Assembly: GCF_035282405.1 (NCBI RefSeq)
Contig: NZ_JAYKBP010000002.1
Location: forward strand, 186,001-250,000
DNA: 64,000 bases
DNA from: Parvimonas sp035282405
GTDB lineage: Bacteria; Bacillota; Clostridia; Tissierellales; Peptoniphilaceae
Reading direction: 5' to 3'
Part shown: piece after piece, positions 44,814 through 54,084 of the stretch
Numbering within the stretch: position 1 is the stretch's first letter
How the letters are laid out: each line of letters begins with the position of its first letter
The notes under the pieces: generated by a model
Seen by the model: the letters and a program-made list of their open reading frames with translations, nothing else
Databases searched by the model: none
Told to the model about the DNA's origin: nothing
Made by a program: the position numbers and the translations under genes

Positions 44814-44884
44814 AGTATATCTCTCCTTTTGTAACTACAATCAACTTTAATTTATCTTAACAATTTATTTTTATCTAAAATATG

Positions 44885-44996
44885 TAGCTTTATCAACAAG
44901 TGTAAAGCTAATAATTAAATCACAAATCCTTTTTGATTATTTTTTATGCTTGTTATGATGAAATATAAGTAGCTTTGCCATTGGGCGCAAAGCTAC
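44885..44996. repeat. Two related hairpins in the prfA upstream region
   Basis: TAGCTTTA/TAAAGCTA (44885-44892 with 44903-44910) and GTAGCTTTGC/GCAAAGCTAC (44969-44978 with 44987-44996). The two share the TAGCTTT/AAAGCTA arms but have different loops and no T runs, so they are not simple terminators. They lie between the ABC terminator and prfA. Confidence 0.6.
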
Positions 44997-45059
44997 CTAT
45001 ATTATATCACATATATACACATATTGTAAATTTTTTTCACTAAAAAATCTGCTATAAAA

Positions 45060-45082
45060 CAACCCGACACATAAGTATCGGG
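45060..45082 (-). terminator. Terminator of the second ABC half-transporter pair
   Basis: CCCGATAC/GTGTCGGG stem (45063-45070 with 45075-45082, one wobble), followed by TTGTTTT on the minus strand. Confidence 0.7.
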
Positions 45083-45100
45083 AATGAAATTCTTTTATCT

Positions 45101-46711
45101 TTATTTAGAAAGTTCTAAATTTTTGTTATTTATAGTATAAATTTCATCAGCAATTTCTTCATAAAGCAAATCGTGAGCTATTAAAATCATTATGCTTTTT
45201 CTCTTTTCTTCTTCTAGAAAATCTCTTAAAATAGCTTTTGATTCAACATCTAAATTTGCTGAAGGTTCATCAAGTAAAATAATACTCTTTTCTTGCATAA
45301 ATGTTCTTATCAAAAATAGTTTTTGCTGTTCTCCAAGTGAAAGATTTGCAGGATTTGTTTTAACTTCATAATTTTCATCTTTTGCATTAAATCTTTTCAA
45401 AAGATTTCGCATCTTTGAAATTTGTTCTTCCCTTTCTATCTCAGTTAAAACTATATTTTCTCTAACAGTTCCGTTAAACAACATTGCAGGATTATATAAG
45501 TAGGAAATATCCTCTTTTTTATCCTCGGATATTCTAAAATATCCACCTTTTTCCTTAATTTGTTTTATGGAATAAACTCCTGCAAGTAAATTTAAAAGCG
45601 TAGTTTTTCCTGTTCCATTATCACCTTTTAGAATATAAAGCCCATTTTTAGAAATTGTAAAATCATCTATTTTAAATAATAACTCATCTTTTGCATTTGT
45701 AATTTCGACATTTTTAATTTCTATAGAATTTTCTTGTTTTACAAAAAGTTTTGAATAATTATTTTCTTCATTTTCATAGTTTAAAAAGTTTCTAATTCTT
45801 TCAAAACTTGCTACTGAAGAATTTGCATTTGCCTTTAAATTTGCAATGGACGTTATCGGAGTATAAATCATTTGAGCATATTGTAAAAACATAATCAATG
45901 TTCCAATAGTAAAAATTCCTCTACGAACAAAACTTGCCCCCAAGATTAACACTATAAAAGGACTAAGAGTTGAAATAAATTTTGGAAATTCCATATTTAA
46001 AATTAAAAATTTATGTTTTGTACCTGTAATATTCCAACGTTTTTCTGCTATATAATTAAATTTCTTAAAAAACAAGCCCCAAGCCTTAAACAACTCAATA
46101 CTTGTTTTTTTATAAACAACATCTTCTTCTTGCTCAAAAATTTTGTCATTTAATTTCATCTCTTCACTTGCAAGTTTTTCCATTCGATTTTTATTAAAAT
46201 AATTTCCAAGATAATAAATCGGTATTAATACAAAAGTTATTATTGCAAGTATGTAATTAATTTTTATCAGTATAAGAGCTACTAATAAAATCTTTATAGA
46301 ATCCACTACTAAATCTATTTTTAAATTAATATATGTATAAATTACAGCTATATCATAATTCAAAAGATTCAATACCTTAGCCTTGCTCATCCCCTCATAG
46401 TCCGGTGTATTTATCTTAGAAATCTTTTTTACAATTTGTTTTTGATATTTTAAAGCAGTTTTATTACAAAATATCTGATTTAGATAATCACATAAATAGC
46501 TAATTCCATGAACAAAAACTGCAAATACAATTATCCCAAATATGTATAAATATAACTTTCCACTGTCCATATTCCCTACATTATCAAGAATACTCTTAAA
46601 AATATAAGGAAAAATAAGTGAAATAAAATAAACTCCCAGCGAAAAAATACATAGAAAAATAACACTGGATTTTTTTAACTTAATCGGCAAATAGAATTTT
46701 GAATTTTTCAT
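45101..46711 (-). CDS. ABC half transporter (ATPase-permease fusion), subunit 2
   Basis: A 536-residue protein with six helices (about residues 14-290) and an ATPase domain. Walker A LKGDNGTGKTTLL near 360, signature ANLSLGEQQ near 440, Walker B IILLDEPSANLD near 465, switch His in LIAHDLL. The signature is LSLGE, while Walker B is canonical. Shorter than typical exporters (about 580). No peptidase domain. It lies 50 bp downstream of a sister gene, so they probably form a heterodimer. Substrate unknown. Confidence 0.88.
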   Translation of the reverse strand: MKNSKFYLPIKLKKSSVIFLCIFSLGVYFISLIFPYIFKSILDNVGNMDSGKLYLYIFGIIVFAVFVHGISYLCDYLNQIFCNKTALKYQKQIVKKISKINTPDYEGMSKAKVLNLLNYDIAVIYTYINLKIDLVVDSIKILLVALILIKINYILAIITFVLIPIYYLGNYFNKNRMEKLASEEMKLNDKIFEQEEDVVYKKTSIELFKAWGLFFKKFNYIAEKRWNITGTKHKFLILNMEFPKFISTLSPFIVLILGASFVRRGIFTIGTLIMFLQYAQMIYTPITSIANLKANANSSVASFERIRNFLNYENEENNYSKLFVKQENSIEIKNVEITNAKDELLFKIDDFTISKNGLYILKGDNGTGKTTLLNLLAGVYSIKQIKEKGGYFRISEDKKEDISYLYNPAMLFNGTVRENIVLTEIEREEQISKMRNLLKRFNAKDENYEVKTNPANLSLGEQQKLFLIRTFMQEKSIILLDEPSANLDVESKAILRDFLEEEKRKSIMILIAHDLLYEEIADEIYTINNKNLELSK

Positions 46712-46761
46712 TAGAAAACAACTCCTCCTTAGGAAATATATATTTAACTTAGATACATTTA

Positions 46762-48357
46762 TCAGTTTTTTATTATATTAATTTTTTCTCCTGTAAATTC
46801 TAAAATATAGTCATACATTATTAAATTTTCTTCTGAATAATTGTGAGAAATATTAATAAACCCTAAGTTTTTATCACTTAAAATCATTTTTTCAATTATT
46901 GAAATTGAATTTTTATCAATATTGCTCATGTCCTCATCAAATACCAAAAAATTACTATTTCTAAGTAAAGCTCTAGCAATTATAATTTTTTGTTTTTCAC
47001 CACCGGAAATTGAAAGATTCAATTCATTCAAATTTTCGTTTCTATTTTCTATAAGTTTTTTATCCAAATTCACTTTATTTAAAATATCATAAATCAAATT
47101 ATCCGCAAATTTTTTAAATAAAGTTATATTTGAAACTATATTTTCATTGAATAGGAAAGAATTTTGTTCAACATAGACAAGATTTTTTGAAATATTAGGA
47201 TAATCCTTTATATTTTTACCATTTATCTTTATATTTCCACTATAATTTTCAAACTCCCCAAACAATAATTTCAAAATTGTACTCTTACCGGATCCATTTT
47301 GACCTCTTATGAGATACTTTTTCCCACTTTCAAAAACATTTGAAAAATTATCAATAATATATTTATTCTCATTATAAGAGAAACTTACATTTTCAAATTC
47401 AATTTTCTCAACTCTCTCTTGCTTATTTTCTTCAAACTCACAATCGGATAAGGTATTAAATAAATCATTTTTAACTTTCTTTATAGAAAATACAGTTATC
47501 AAATAGCTGGAAATGGTATTAATCGGATAGATTAACAACTCTGATAATTGCAATATGGCAATAAAAGCACCTATTGTTTCTTTTCCGCTGACAATAGAGC
47601 TGATTACAACATAATAAATTAGAAACTGGGATATAAACGAAATTGCTCCCATGCTAATTTCTAGAACTGCATTTTTTATGCTATATCTATAAGCATATTT
47701 TTGTTCATCAGATGAGATAGACTCCATTTTATCATTTATATTTTTTTCTACGGAATATCTTTTTATAGTGCCTATTCCCTCAACAATATCGTAAAAAGCT
47801 GTATTTAATCGTCTTAGTCCTAAAATGCTCTTTTCCCTTATTCTTTGCATATCTATTTCAAAAAAATAAGGAATTAGAATTGATATAATATTTGTTCCTA
47901 GAATAATAAATGATGCAATAATATTTAATGAAAACAGCAAATACATATACCAAATAATAGATACTGCTTGAAATATAATATGTGGTATTGTTAAATAGTA
48001 TTCTTCTACAACAGATTCTATCTCATTATTATAAATAGAATAAAGCTCTTGAGGATTTTCTCCCTTTTTACCTTTAAACAAAATTCCTCTGACAAAAAGA
48101 TTTCTAAGCTTCATGTATAATAATCTTCTATACTTAGCATTCAACAATTTACCAACAAATTCAGAACACAATACTAAAACTATTAGTAGTGCATATTTTA
48201 CAAAATATCCAAAAATTTTATCAAATTGTTTTTCTGTAATACTATCAGTAATTTCCTTAATTATCATTGGCATATTAGCATTTGAATAAACTGTAAAAAT
48301 ACTAAAAATAACAATTAATATAGAATATAAATAAATATTTTTCTTTAATTTTTTCAT
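46762..48357 (-). CDS. ABC half transporter (ATPase-permease fusion), subunit 1
   Basis: A 531-residue half transporter: six helices in the first 290 residues, then Walker A IRGQNGSGKSTIL near 352, signature LSISGGEKQK near 440, Walker B FLVFDEDMSNID near 463, switch His in NISHNYSEEN. Catalytic Glu is kept although the next residue is Asp rather than Pro. First gene of a two-gene operon with the gene downstream. Sequence is very Ile/Asn-rich, in line with the local base composition. Confidence 0.88.
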   Translation of the reverse strand: MKKLKKNIYLYSILIVIFSIFTVYSNANMPMIIKEITDSITEKQFDKIFGYFVKYALLIVLVLCSEFVGKLLNAKYRRLLYMKLRNLFVRGILFKGKKGENPQELYSIYNNEIESVVEEYYLTIPHIIFQAVSIIWYMYLLFSLNIIASFIILGTNIISILIPYFFEIDMQRIREKSILGLRRLNTAFYDIVEGIGTIKRYSVEKNINDKMESISSDEQKYAYRYSIKNAVLEISMGAISFISQFLIYYVVISSIVSGKETIGAFIAILQLSELLIYPINTISSYLITVFSIKKVKNDLFNTLSDCEFEENKQERVEKIEFENVSFSYNENKYIIDNFSNVFESGKKYLIRGQNGSGKSTILKLLFGEFENYSGNIKINGKNIKDYPNISKNLVYVEQNSFLFNENIVSNITLFKKFADNLIYDILNKVNLDKKLIENRNENLNELNLSISGGEKQKIIIARALLRNSNFLVFDEDMSNIDKNSISIIEKMILSDKNLGFINISHNYSEENLIMYDYILEFTGEKINIIKN

Positions 48358-48497
48358 AATAACTAATACTCCATAAATTTCAATTATACAAAATAATTTT
48401 TCAATATTTTACATAATCATTGTATCATAGTAAATGAGTTTTTTCAACGATTTAATAGTTTCTTATCTTTGTCTATAATATAGCTCTTGAATAAAAA

Positions 48498-48530
48498 AAT
48501 AGCTATGCAAAAATTTTACATAGCTTATTT
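48498..48530 (-). terminator. Terminator of the reductase component B operon
   Basis: AGCTATG/CATAGCT stem (48501-48507 with 48519-48525), T run on the minus strand. It lies about 200 bp after the stop codon; the gap between holds no ORF I can support. Confidence 0.6.
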
Positions 48531-48736
48531 TCTATAAATTTTAAGTGTGGTATTTACATCCTAATAATATGATTGTGATTAGTGTGTTTATATTTGTTAT
48601 TTTAAATCTATTCAAAATAATTATTACTTAAGAAGTAAATGTATTTTCAATATACCCTTTCTTAATAAAAAATATTTATTTTATAAAGATTTCTTCTAAA
48701 AATATTAAATCTTAAATCTATTCTTTATCATACTAC

Positions 48737-50041
48737 TTAAATTTTAAATACAGTTTGTTCTTTAATATCAGTTGTTAATGCTTCTAAAGCTAATTTTGTT
48801 CTTGAGTAACGTAACTTATATTGTTCTTCTTTACTTGTACTAGGATCTCCTAGTGGATAAGGAATTGATATTGTAGGAACAATTCTATTTGTTCCTACTG
48901 TAATAGCAACTGGAACCAAATTACACATTTGTACGATTGGAATTCCTGCCTTTTCAATTTCTTTTACTATCGTTGCTCCGCAACGTGTACAGGTACCTCA
49001 AGTAGAAACCATAATACATGCATCAACTCCTGCCTCTTGAAGTTTAGCTAGCATTTCATGTCCCATTCTCTTTGCTTCTGCTTGTGTAGTTCCAGTTCCT
49101 ACTGTTGAATAAAAATATTCATGTAACTCGCCGAATACACCTTCCTTTTTAAGCTCAACCAGCACATCCCAAGGAACAATTACATTAGGATTAGCATCTG
49201 CTGCCGCAGGGTCAAATCCGGCATGAATTGTTTTAAATTCTCCACCTTTTAATCTTTCCATTGATGAACAGTTATAACGTCCCCATCTTGTTGCTGATGC
49301 AGATTGAATCCTATCAGGATTGTCAACAGGAACAATACCTCCTGTGTTTAATACGGCAATTTTAGCTTTTTTCAAATCTTTTATAGGACTTGCTATTGGT
49401 ACTAAATCTTTTTTAGGGATTGGAAGTTCTGTAATATATTCTTCTCCTGCAATCTTCTTAAGAAGCATATCAACTCCACGTCTTGCTGCTGAAACAGGTT
49501 CTTCCAACCAAACTTGATGTCTAATTCCCCTTTCGAAATATCCTTCAACTTTTGCACCTTTTGTTTCTTTTCCTAACAATATTTTATTTACATAAAGAGC
49601 CATTTTTTCTGTATCCTTTTTAACAAAAGCGGCTGAATTTCCTCCTTCAAAAATGGGCATCTTAAGTTTAAACATTTCTACACCTGGATTTTCAACATGC
49701 ATTGAAGTTACAACAGGAACGTTAAATTTTTCTTTTACTGCTTCACAGATGTTTCCACAAGCAACACCATAACGTCCAGCTTGAAATGCAGGTCCTGCTA
49801 TAAATACATCAAACTCAATTTTTTCCAACATTCCTAAAATTTCATTGATAGCATCTTGAGTATTAGAACCCATGTAGTTATCTCCACAAACAACTGTATG
49901 AGTTATTTCAGCATCCAATTTTGATTGTAGCGCAATACCGGGACCAATTTTTCCCTCTTTTAATTCAGGTTTGTAATCAGCCTTATCTTCTCCACCAATA
50001 CCAGCAAAGAATTGATTTATATAATGAACAACTTTTTTCAT
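48737..50041 (-). CDS. Selenoprotein component B of betaine/sarcosine/glycine reductase (GrdH/GrdF/GrdB family)
   Basis: A 434-residue protein when the in-frame TGA at 48998-49000 is read as selenocysteine (Sec348). The reading resumes in frame with the redox motif Sec-Gly-Thr-Cys in ST-U-GTCTRCGA and continues to a stop at 48737. Standard calling splits it in two. The enzyme subunit binds its amine substrate and forms a Se-carboxymethyl intermediate passed to selenoprotein A, yielding acetyl phosphate. N-terminal VVHYINQFFAGIGGEDKAD is typical. ATG at 50041 with AGGGGTG. The adjoining BCCT carrier favours betaine (GrdH), but sarcosine (GrdF) is possible. Confidence 0.95.
48971..48985 (-). 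promoter_or_regulatory. Bacterial SECIS element hairpin
   Basis: Twelve bases after the TGA, the minus strand forms CGTTGC-GGA-GCAACG, a six-bp GC-rich stem with a three-base loop, at the distance where SelB-binding SECIS hairpins occur in bacterial selenoprotein mRNAs. It supports Sec insertion rather than termination. Confidence 0.75.
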
Positions 50042-50052
50042 ATTAACACCCC

Positions 50053-51378
50053 TTAAAATTCTTTCATAGTTTTTATAGACCATCCTGCAATAGCGTCTCC
50101 ACAGAACATTGCATTATTTTCCATAATTATAGAACCATCTTCTTTTACTGATGAACCTAGAATTTCATCAAAAGGCCAACCACCTGATAATCCATCTCTC
50201 GCAAGAGCTTCAAGTTCTCCAATAACTTTCTTTCTTGGTGGCAACTTAATTAATTCAGAAACATTTCCTGAAGAAACTAATGCATTAGCTTTTTCATCCA
50301 AAACTACAAGCGGTTGAGATGCTCCATCACGACCTGTACATTCATTACTGATACCTACAGTTTTAACTCCAATATCTTCTAAAGCTACTATACATCTAAT
50401 ATAATCAGTATCAGGATTACCATATCCCTCTTCCGTGACTATTGCAGCTTCAGCTCCCAAATATTTTGCTATATTAGACATTATAATTGCTGATCTTTCT
50501 TTTTGATCTAAAGCAACATTTAAGTTAGACATTATAACTCCTACAAAGTTAATTGTTTTTCCGTGTTCTTTATATAGTTCTCTGATTGTTGGGAAATTTT
50601 GAAAATCATAAGTTGACCATTTTGATGAACAAGGCATAAAACTTCCTGAAATTATAGCTCCATCAAGCACTTCACATGGATTCATAAATGTAGGTACAAA
50701 ATGATTCATATCCCATCCATAAATTAAATCATTATATCCCATTTCTTCCATTTGTGATTGAGGTTGCATTACCAAAACAACTTTAGGTAAACTATTTATT
50801 TTTTCACTTCTATTCAAGACTGGATCAAATTCAAAAACTTCTGTCTCTTCTGGATTTAATTCTTTTACTGTTTTTCCTAAATATTCCGCAAATTTGTGAG
50901 TTGCCCATCTAATTGCATGATTTTTCTTTTGTTGTTCATGTCTTTCAAATTCTTCATCAGTATCTGCAACAATGCAAATGTTAATTAACTGCCCAAATAT
51001 AGTGTATTTTTGCCCTTCTCCGCACATATCAATCAATCCGTCTCCAAAACTTCCCCAGTGCATACCTACACCAAGAACACTTACACCTTTAAGAGCATGA
51101 AGTTTACCTTCTCCACAAGGAACTATATCTCCTGTTACACCCGGAAATAAGGTTCTTCCATCAACTCTAACTCGAGGTTCAACTGCTTCTTTTATAGGAA
51201 CAATTCTAACATCTTCTCCCGGTTTTGCAATTTCTATATCAACTTCTGTGATATGTTCGTCTTGTAAAATAAATTTACAAGCCTCTTTTTTGTTAATTGT
51301 TAAAATTCCGTTTTCAAAGAAAGTTTTATCTCCAAAAACAACATCTTTAACATGAAATTTACCTATTTCTAATTTCAT
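50053..51378 (-). CDS. Proprotein of reductase component B, pyruvoyl-type (GrdI/GrdG/GrdE family)
   Basis: A 441-residue proprotein. In this family the chain is cut internally at a Cys to give two subunits, the larger-numbered one gaining an N-terminal pyruvoyl group that binds the amine substrate. Cys235 (NPCEV) and Cys250 (MPCSS) are nearest the usual cut position (about 242); which is used cannot be read. Conserved blocks: MHWGSFGDG, GWDMNHFVPTFMNP, SNECTGRDGASQPL. It precedes the selenoprotein gene by 11 bp and follows the BCCT carrier by 24 bp. AAGGAGG before ATG. Confidence 0.93.
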   Translation of the reverse strand: MKLEIGKFHVKDVVFGDKTFFENGILTINKKEACKFILQDEHITEVDIEIAKPGEDVRIVPIKEAVEPRVRVDGRTLFPGVTGDIVPCGEGKLHALKGVSVLGVGMHWGSFGDGLIDMCGEGQKYTIFGQLINICIVADTDEEFERHEQQKKNHAIRWATHKFAEYLGKTVKELNPEETEVFEFDPVLNRSEKINSLPKVVLVMQPQSQMEEMGYNDLIYGWDMNHFVPTFMNPCEVLDGAIISGSFMPCSSKWSTYDFQNFPTIRELYKEHGKTINFVGVIMSNLNVALDQKERSAIIMSNIAKYLGAEAAIVTEEGYGNPDTDYIRCIVALEDIGVKTVGISNECTGRDGASQPLVVLDEKANALVSSGNVSELIKLPPRKKVIGELEALARDGLSGGWPFDEILGSSVKEDGSIIMENNAMFCGDAIAGWSIKTMKEF

Positions 51379-51402
51379 AGAAAACCTCCTTATTTTAAAT
51401 TA

Positions 51403-52899
51403 CTATATTTTATTATCTATTACAAACTCATCTGTTTTCAATGCTTTCACAAGGGAATACATACTTAACAACATTATAAATGCAAACGGAAATGCAGCTA
51501 TAATTGAGATAGTTTGTAACATTTTTAACCCATTTGTTGAACCTATCATAAGTGATAATGCAAGAGCTGACTGAACAACTCCCCAAATTGTTTTCTTTGT
51601 ATTTGTAGGATTCAAATCTCCTTCTTGCGATAACATCCCTAAAACAAAAGTTGCAGAATTTGCTGACGTTATAAAGAATGTGAACAAAAGGATTATAGCA
51701 ACAAATGATAGAATAGCCCCAAAAGGAATTTCACTCATTACTATAAAGAATGCAGTTGCTGAGCTTTTACTTGCTTCAAGTAAAACTTTTCCAGCAGTAG
51801 AAAAGTCAATTCCTGCAAAAATTGAAAACCAAATAAATGAAACTATTGTAGGAACCAACATAACTCCTGCAATAAACTCTTTTATGGTTCTTCCTTTAGA
51901 AATTCTTGCAATGAAAATACCTGTAAATGGTGCCCATGCAATCCACCAAGCCCAATAAAACACTGTCCAATCTCCAAACCATGAACTTTTTCCAAAAGCA
52001 CCAACTTCCAATGAATTTTGAACAAAATTTTGAATATAAAGTCCTGTTCCCTCAACGAAAGTTCTTAATATTTTAACAGTTGGTCCGAGAAGAAATGATC
52101 CAGCTAACAAAACTACAACCAAAATTAAATTCAAATCCGAAACAGCTTTAATTCCTTTTTCAACACCTGAAATAGCTGTCCAAGTATAAATTAAAGTAAT
52201 TGAAATAACTAAAATTATCTGAACAATAGGAGTTTCAGGAACTTTGAACATATAATTCAATCCACTGTTGATTTGTTGGGTTCCAAGTCCTAAAGAAGTT
52301 GCCATTCCTGCAGCAGTAGCAAATACAGCCAAAATATCAATTATTTTCCCTAATGGACCTCTAACTCCTTTTTCCCCTAATATAGGAATAAATATACTAC
52401 TTATTAAACCTGGTTTTCCTTTTCTAAATTGCATATAAGCAAGTCCTAACCCTAATATACAATAATTCGCCCAAGGATGAAGTCCCCAGTGTAAAAATGA
52501 TTTTGTAATTGCAAACTTAGCTGCTTCTTCTGTCATTCCTTTCCCATTTATTGGATTTAGATAATGACTTAAGGGTTCAGATATTCCAAAGAATACTAAT
52601 CCAATTCCCATACCAGCAGAAAATAACATTGCAAACCAAGATGCATTTGAAAATTCCGGTTTTGAATCATCTCCACCTAACTTTATGTTTTTATACTTAC
52701 TAAAGAATCCAATCCAAATTGCAAACACAATGAACGAAGTCATAGTAAAAGTGTAAAACCAGTTAAAATTTGTAGATAAAAATTTAAAAGATGCATTACC
52801 AGCCGTTTCAAAAGATGACGGACTTAAAAAGCCCCAAAAAACGATTGCTAATGTCAATACTATTGAAGCATAAAACACGGTATTACTTTTTTTGTTCAT
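51403..52899 (-). CDS. BCCT family transporter (betaine/choline/carnitine)
   Basis: A 498-residue transporter with twelve helices. The family signature is clear: SAGMGIGLVFFGISEPL near residue 90 and FYWAWWIAWAPFTGIFIARISKGRTI near 320. The GMGIG glycine motif resembles the Na+-coupled BetP/OpuD members rather than CaiT. First gene of the operon with the reductase component B genes, which suggests it imports the substrate, probably glycine betaine, for fermentation. AGGAGG site before ATG. Confidence 0.95.
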   Translation of the reverse strand: MNKKSNTVFYASIVLTLAIVFWGFLSPSSFETAGNASFKFLSTNFNWFYTFTMTSFIVFAIWIGFFSKYKNIKLGGDDSKPEFSNASWFAMLFSAGMGIGLVFFGISEPLSHYLNPINGKGMTEEAAKFAITKSFLHWGLHPWANYCILGLGLAYMQFRKGKPGLISSIFIPILGEKGVRGPLGKIIDILAVFATAAGMATSLGLGTQQINSGLNYMFKVPETPIVQIILVISITLIYTWTAISGVEKGIKAVSDLNLILVVVLLAGSFLLGPTVKILRTFVEGTGLYIQNFVQNSLEVGAFGKSSWFGDWTVFYWAWWIAWAPFTGIFIARISKGRTIKEFIAGVMLVPTIVSFIWFSIFAGIDFSTAGKVLLEASKSSATAFFIVMSEIPFGAILSFVAIILLFTFFITSANSATFVLGMLSQEGDLNPTNTKKTIWGVVQSALALSLMIGSTNGLKMLQTISIIAAFPFAFIMLLSMYSLVKALKTDEFVIDNKI

Positions 52900-53018
52900 T
52901 TTTTCCTCCTTTTTTCTTTTTTAAATTCTTTTTTCTATCCTTTAAAATATAAAAAAACCACAAAAATTTCAAACTCTTAATTTTAATCACAGCAAATCTT
53001 TTTAAATTAATTTATTTT

Positions 53019-53032
53019 ATAATCATGATTAT
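53019..53032. promoter_or_regulatory. Perfect 14-bp palindrome in the BCCT/TetR divergent region
   Basis: ATAATCATGATTAT lies in the 415-bp gap between the divergent BCCT operon and a TetR gene; it is the most symmetric sequence there and a candidate TetR operator. The remainder of the gap is AT-rich with no ORF. Confidence 0.45.
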
Positions 53033-53261
53033 TTTTTAACCTATAATAAATATATCATAAATTTTAATCGTTTGCAATAGATTTTTATAAAAAAGTAATT
53101 TTATTTTTCTATTATTTTATTTTAAGTTGATATTAGATTATCAATTTTTTTCTAATTGAATTACTTTAAACGATATATAACAATTCAAAAAATATATTTT
53201 AACAAAAAAATACAAAGTTGGTTAATATTAATATATTTTTTAAATACTAAAATTGTTATAT

Positions 53262-53290
53262 TTGATATTATCTCAATTTTATGTTAGAAT
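53262..53290 (+). promoter_or_regulatory. Promoter of the first TetR gene
   Basis: TTGATA (53262-53267), 17 bp, TAGAAT (53285-53290), 24 bp before the ATG. Confidence 0.65.
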
Positions 53291-53314
53291 AGTACGGTAT
53301 ATAGGAGAGTTGAT

Positions 53315-53968
53315 ATGAATGCTTTAGATAAAAAAATGATACAAAAATCTCGAATGGTAAAATATTTTGTTGATGCCACGATAGATATAATAGAAAAAGA
53401 TGGCTATGATGCTGTTACAATACGAAAAGTTGCCGATATAGCCGGATATAACAGTGCAACCATTTATAATTATTTTGACAACTTAGAACATTTATTATTT
53501 TTTGCATCAATGCATTATTTACAAGAATATATAGATGAACTGCCAAGTTATGTAAAATCAGCAAATGATTCTAGGGATATATATTTACTTGTTTGGCAAT
53601 GTTACACAGATTGTGCTTTTAGAAGACCTGAAATTTATTATACTATTTTCTTTTCAAACTTAAAACAAAATTTAGAACAGTATGTTGAAAGTTATTACAG
53701 TTACTTTCCTTTAGATATTAAACAATATCCAAAAGCAGTTAGAGAAATGCTTTTGTCTAAATCTATAAAAACAAGAAGCTTTTATTTGATGCAAGATTGT
53801 ATTGAAGAAAATATAGTTTCAGAAGAGAGAGCTGAAATTATTGATAATTTAGTAATTTGTGTATTTGAAAGTATGCTATTAAAAGTTTATAGTGAAAGTA
53901 TAAGTGCTTCTGTCGCAAAAGAACTTGTAAATAATTATATAATTGAAATATTTGATAAAATGAGATAA
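53315..53968 (+). CDS. TetR family transcriptional regulator (divergent from BCCT/reductase operon)
   Basis: A 217-residue regulator. N-terminal HTH DAVTIRKVADIAGYNSATIYNYFDN; the rest is an all-helical ligand domain with several Cys and aromatic residues. Position, divergent from the BCCT-reductase operon, suggests it controls betaine uptake and reduction; this is inference from context. Followed by its own terminator. GGAGAG site before ATG. Confidence 0.88.
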   Translation: MNALDKKMIQKSRMVKYFVDATIDIIEKDGYDAVTIRKVADIAGYNSATIYNYFDNLEHLLFFASMHYLQEYIDELPSYVKSANDSRDIYLLVWQCYTDCAFRRPEIYYTIFFSNLKQNLEQYVESYYSYFPLDIKQYPKAVREMLLSKSIKTRSFYLMQDCIEENIVSEERAEIIDNLVICVFESMLLKVYSESISASVAKELVNNYIIEIFDKMR

Positions 53969-53987
53969 GTATTTATCTCGTTTTTTT
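53962..53987 (+). terminator. Terminator of the first TetR gene
   Basis: GAGATAA/TTATCTC stem with GTAT loop and seven T; the stop codon lies in the stem. Confidence 0.85.
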
Positions 53988-54052
53988 ATAGGAAAATTTA
54001 GAATTATTTTGAATATAATATATTTGTAAAATAAAAACTCTTAAAACTTGAC

Positions 54053-54070
54053 AGCTAATCATAATTAGCT
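54053..54070. promoter_or_regulatory. Candidate operator upstream of second TetR
   Basis: Perfect inverted repeat AGCTAAT-CATA-ATTAGCT between a TATAAT (54014-54019) and the ribosome site. It is placed to act as a roadblock operator for the TetR gene that follows. Confidence 0.6.
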
Positions 54071-54084
54071 CGAGAGGAGAATTT

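Noticed and set aside
44395..44850. A 151-residue Ser/Phe-rich ORF antisense to prfA
   Set aside because: Low-complexity Ser/Ile composition from the reverse reading of Glu/Lys-rich codons; no ribosome site.
48358..48736. Search for a gene in the gap between the ABC pair and the reductase operon
   Set aside because: Only a terminator hairpin is visible; no frame with a ribosome site and reasonable codon use.
48737..48928. Separate 63-residue gene
   Set aside because: It is the C-terminal part of the component B selenoprotein after the Sec codon, starting at an internal Met.
54048..54076. A tac-promoter-like string (TTGACA then CTAATCAT ... GCTCG) before the second TetR
   Set aside because: No -10 box at 17 bp; the resemblance is accidental, and the inverted repeat explains the symmetry better.
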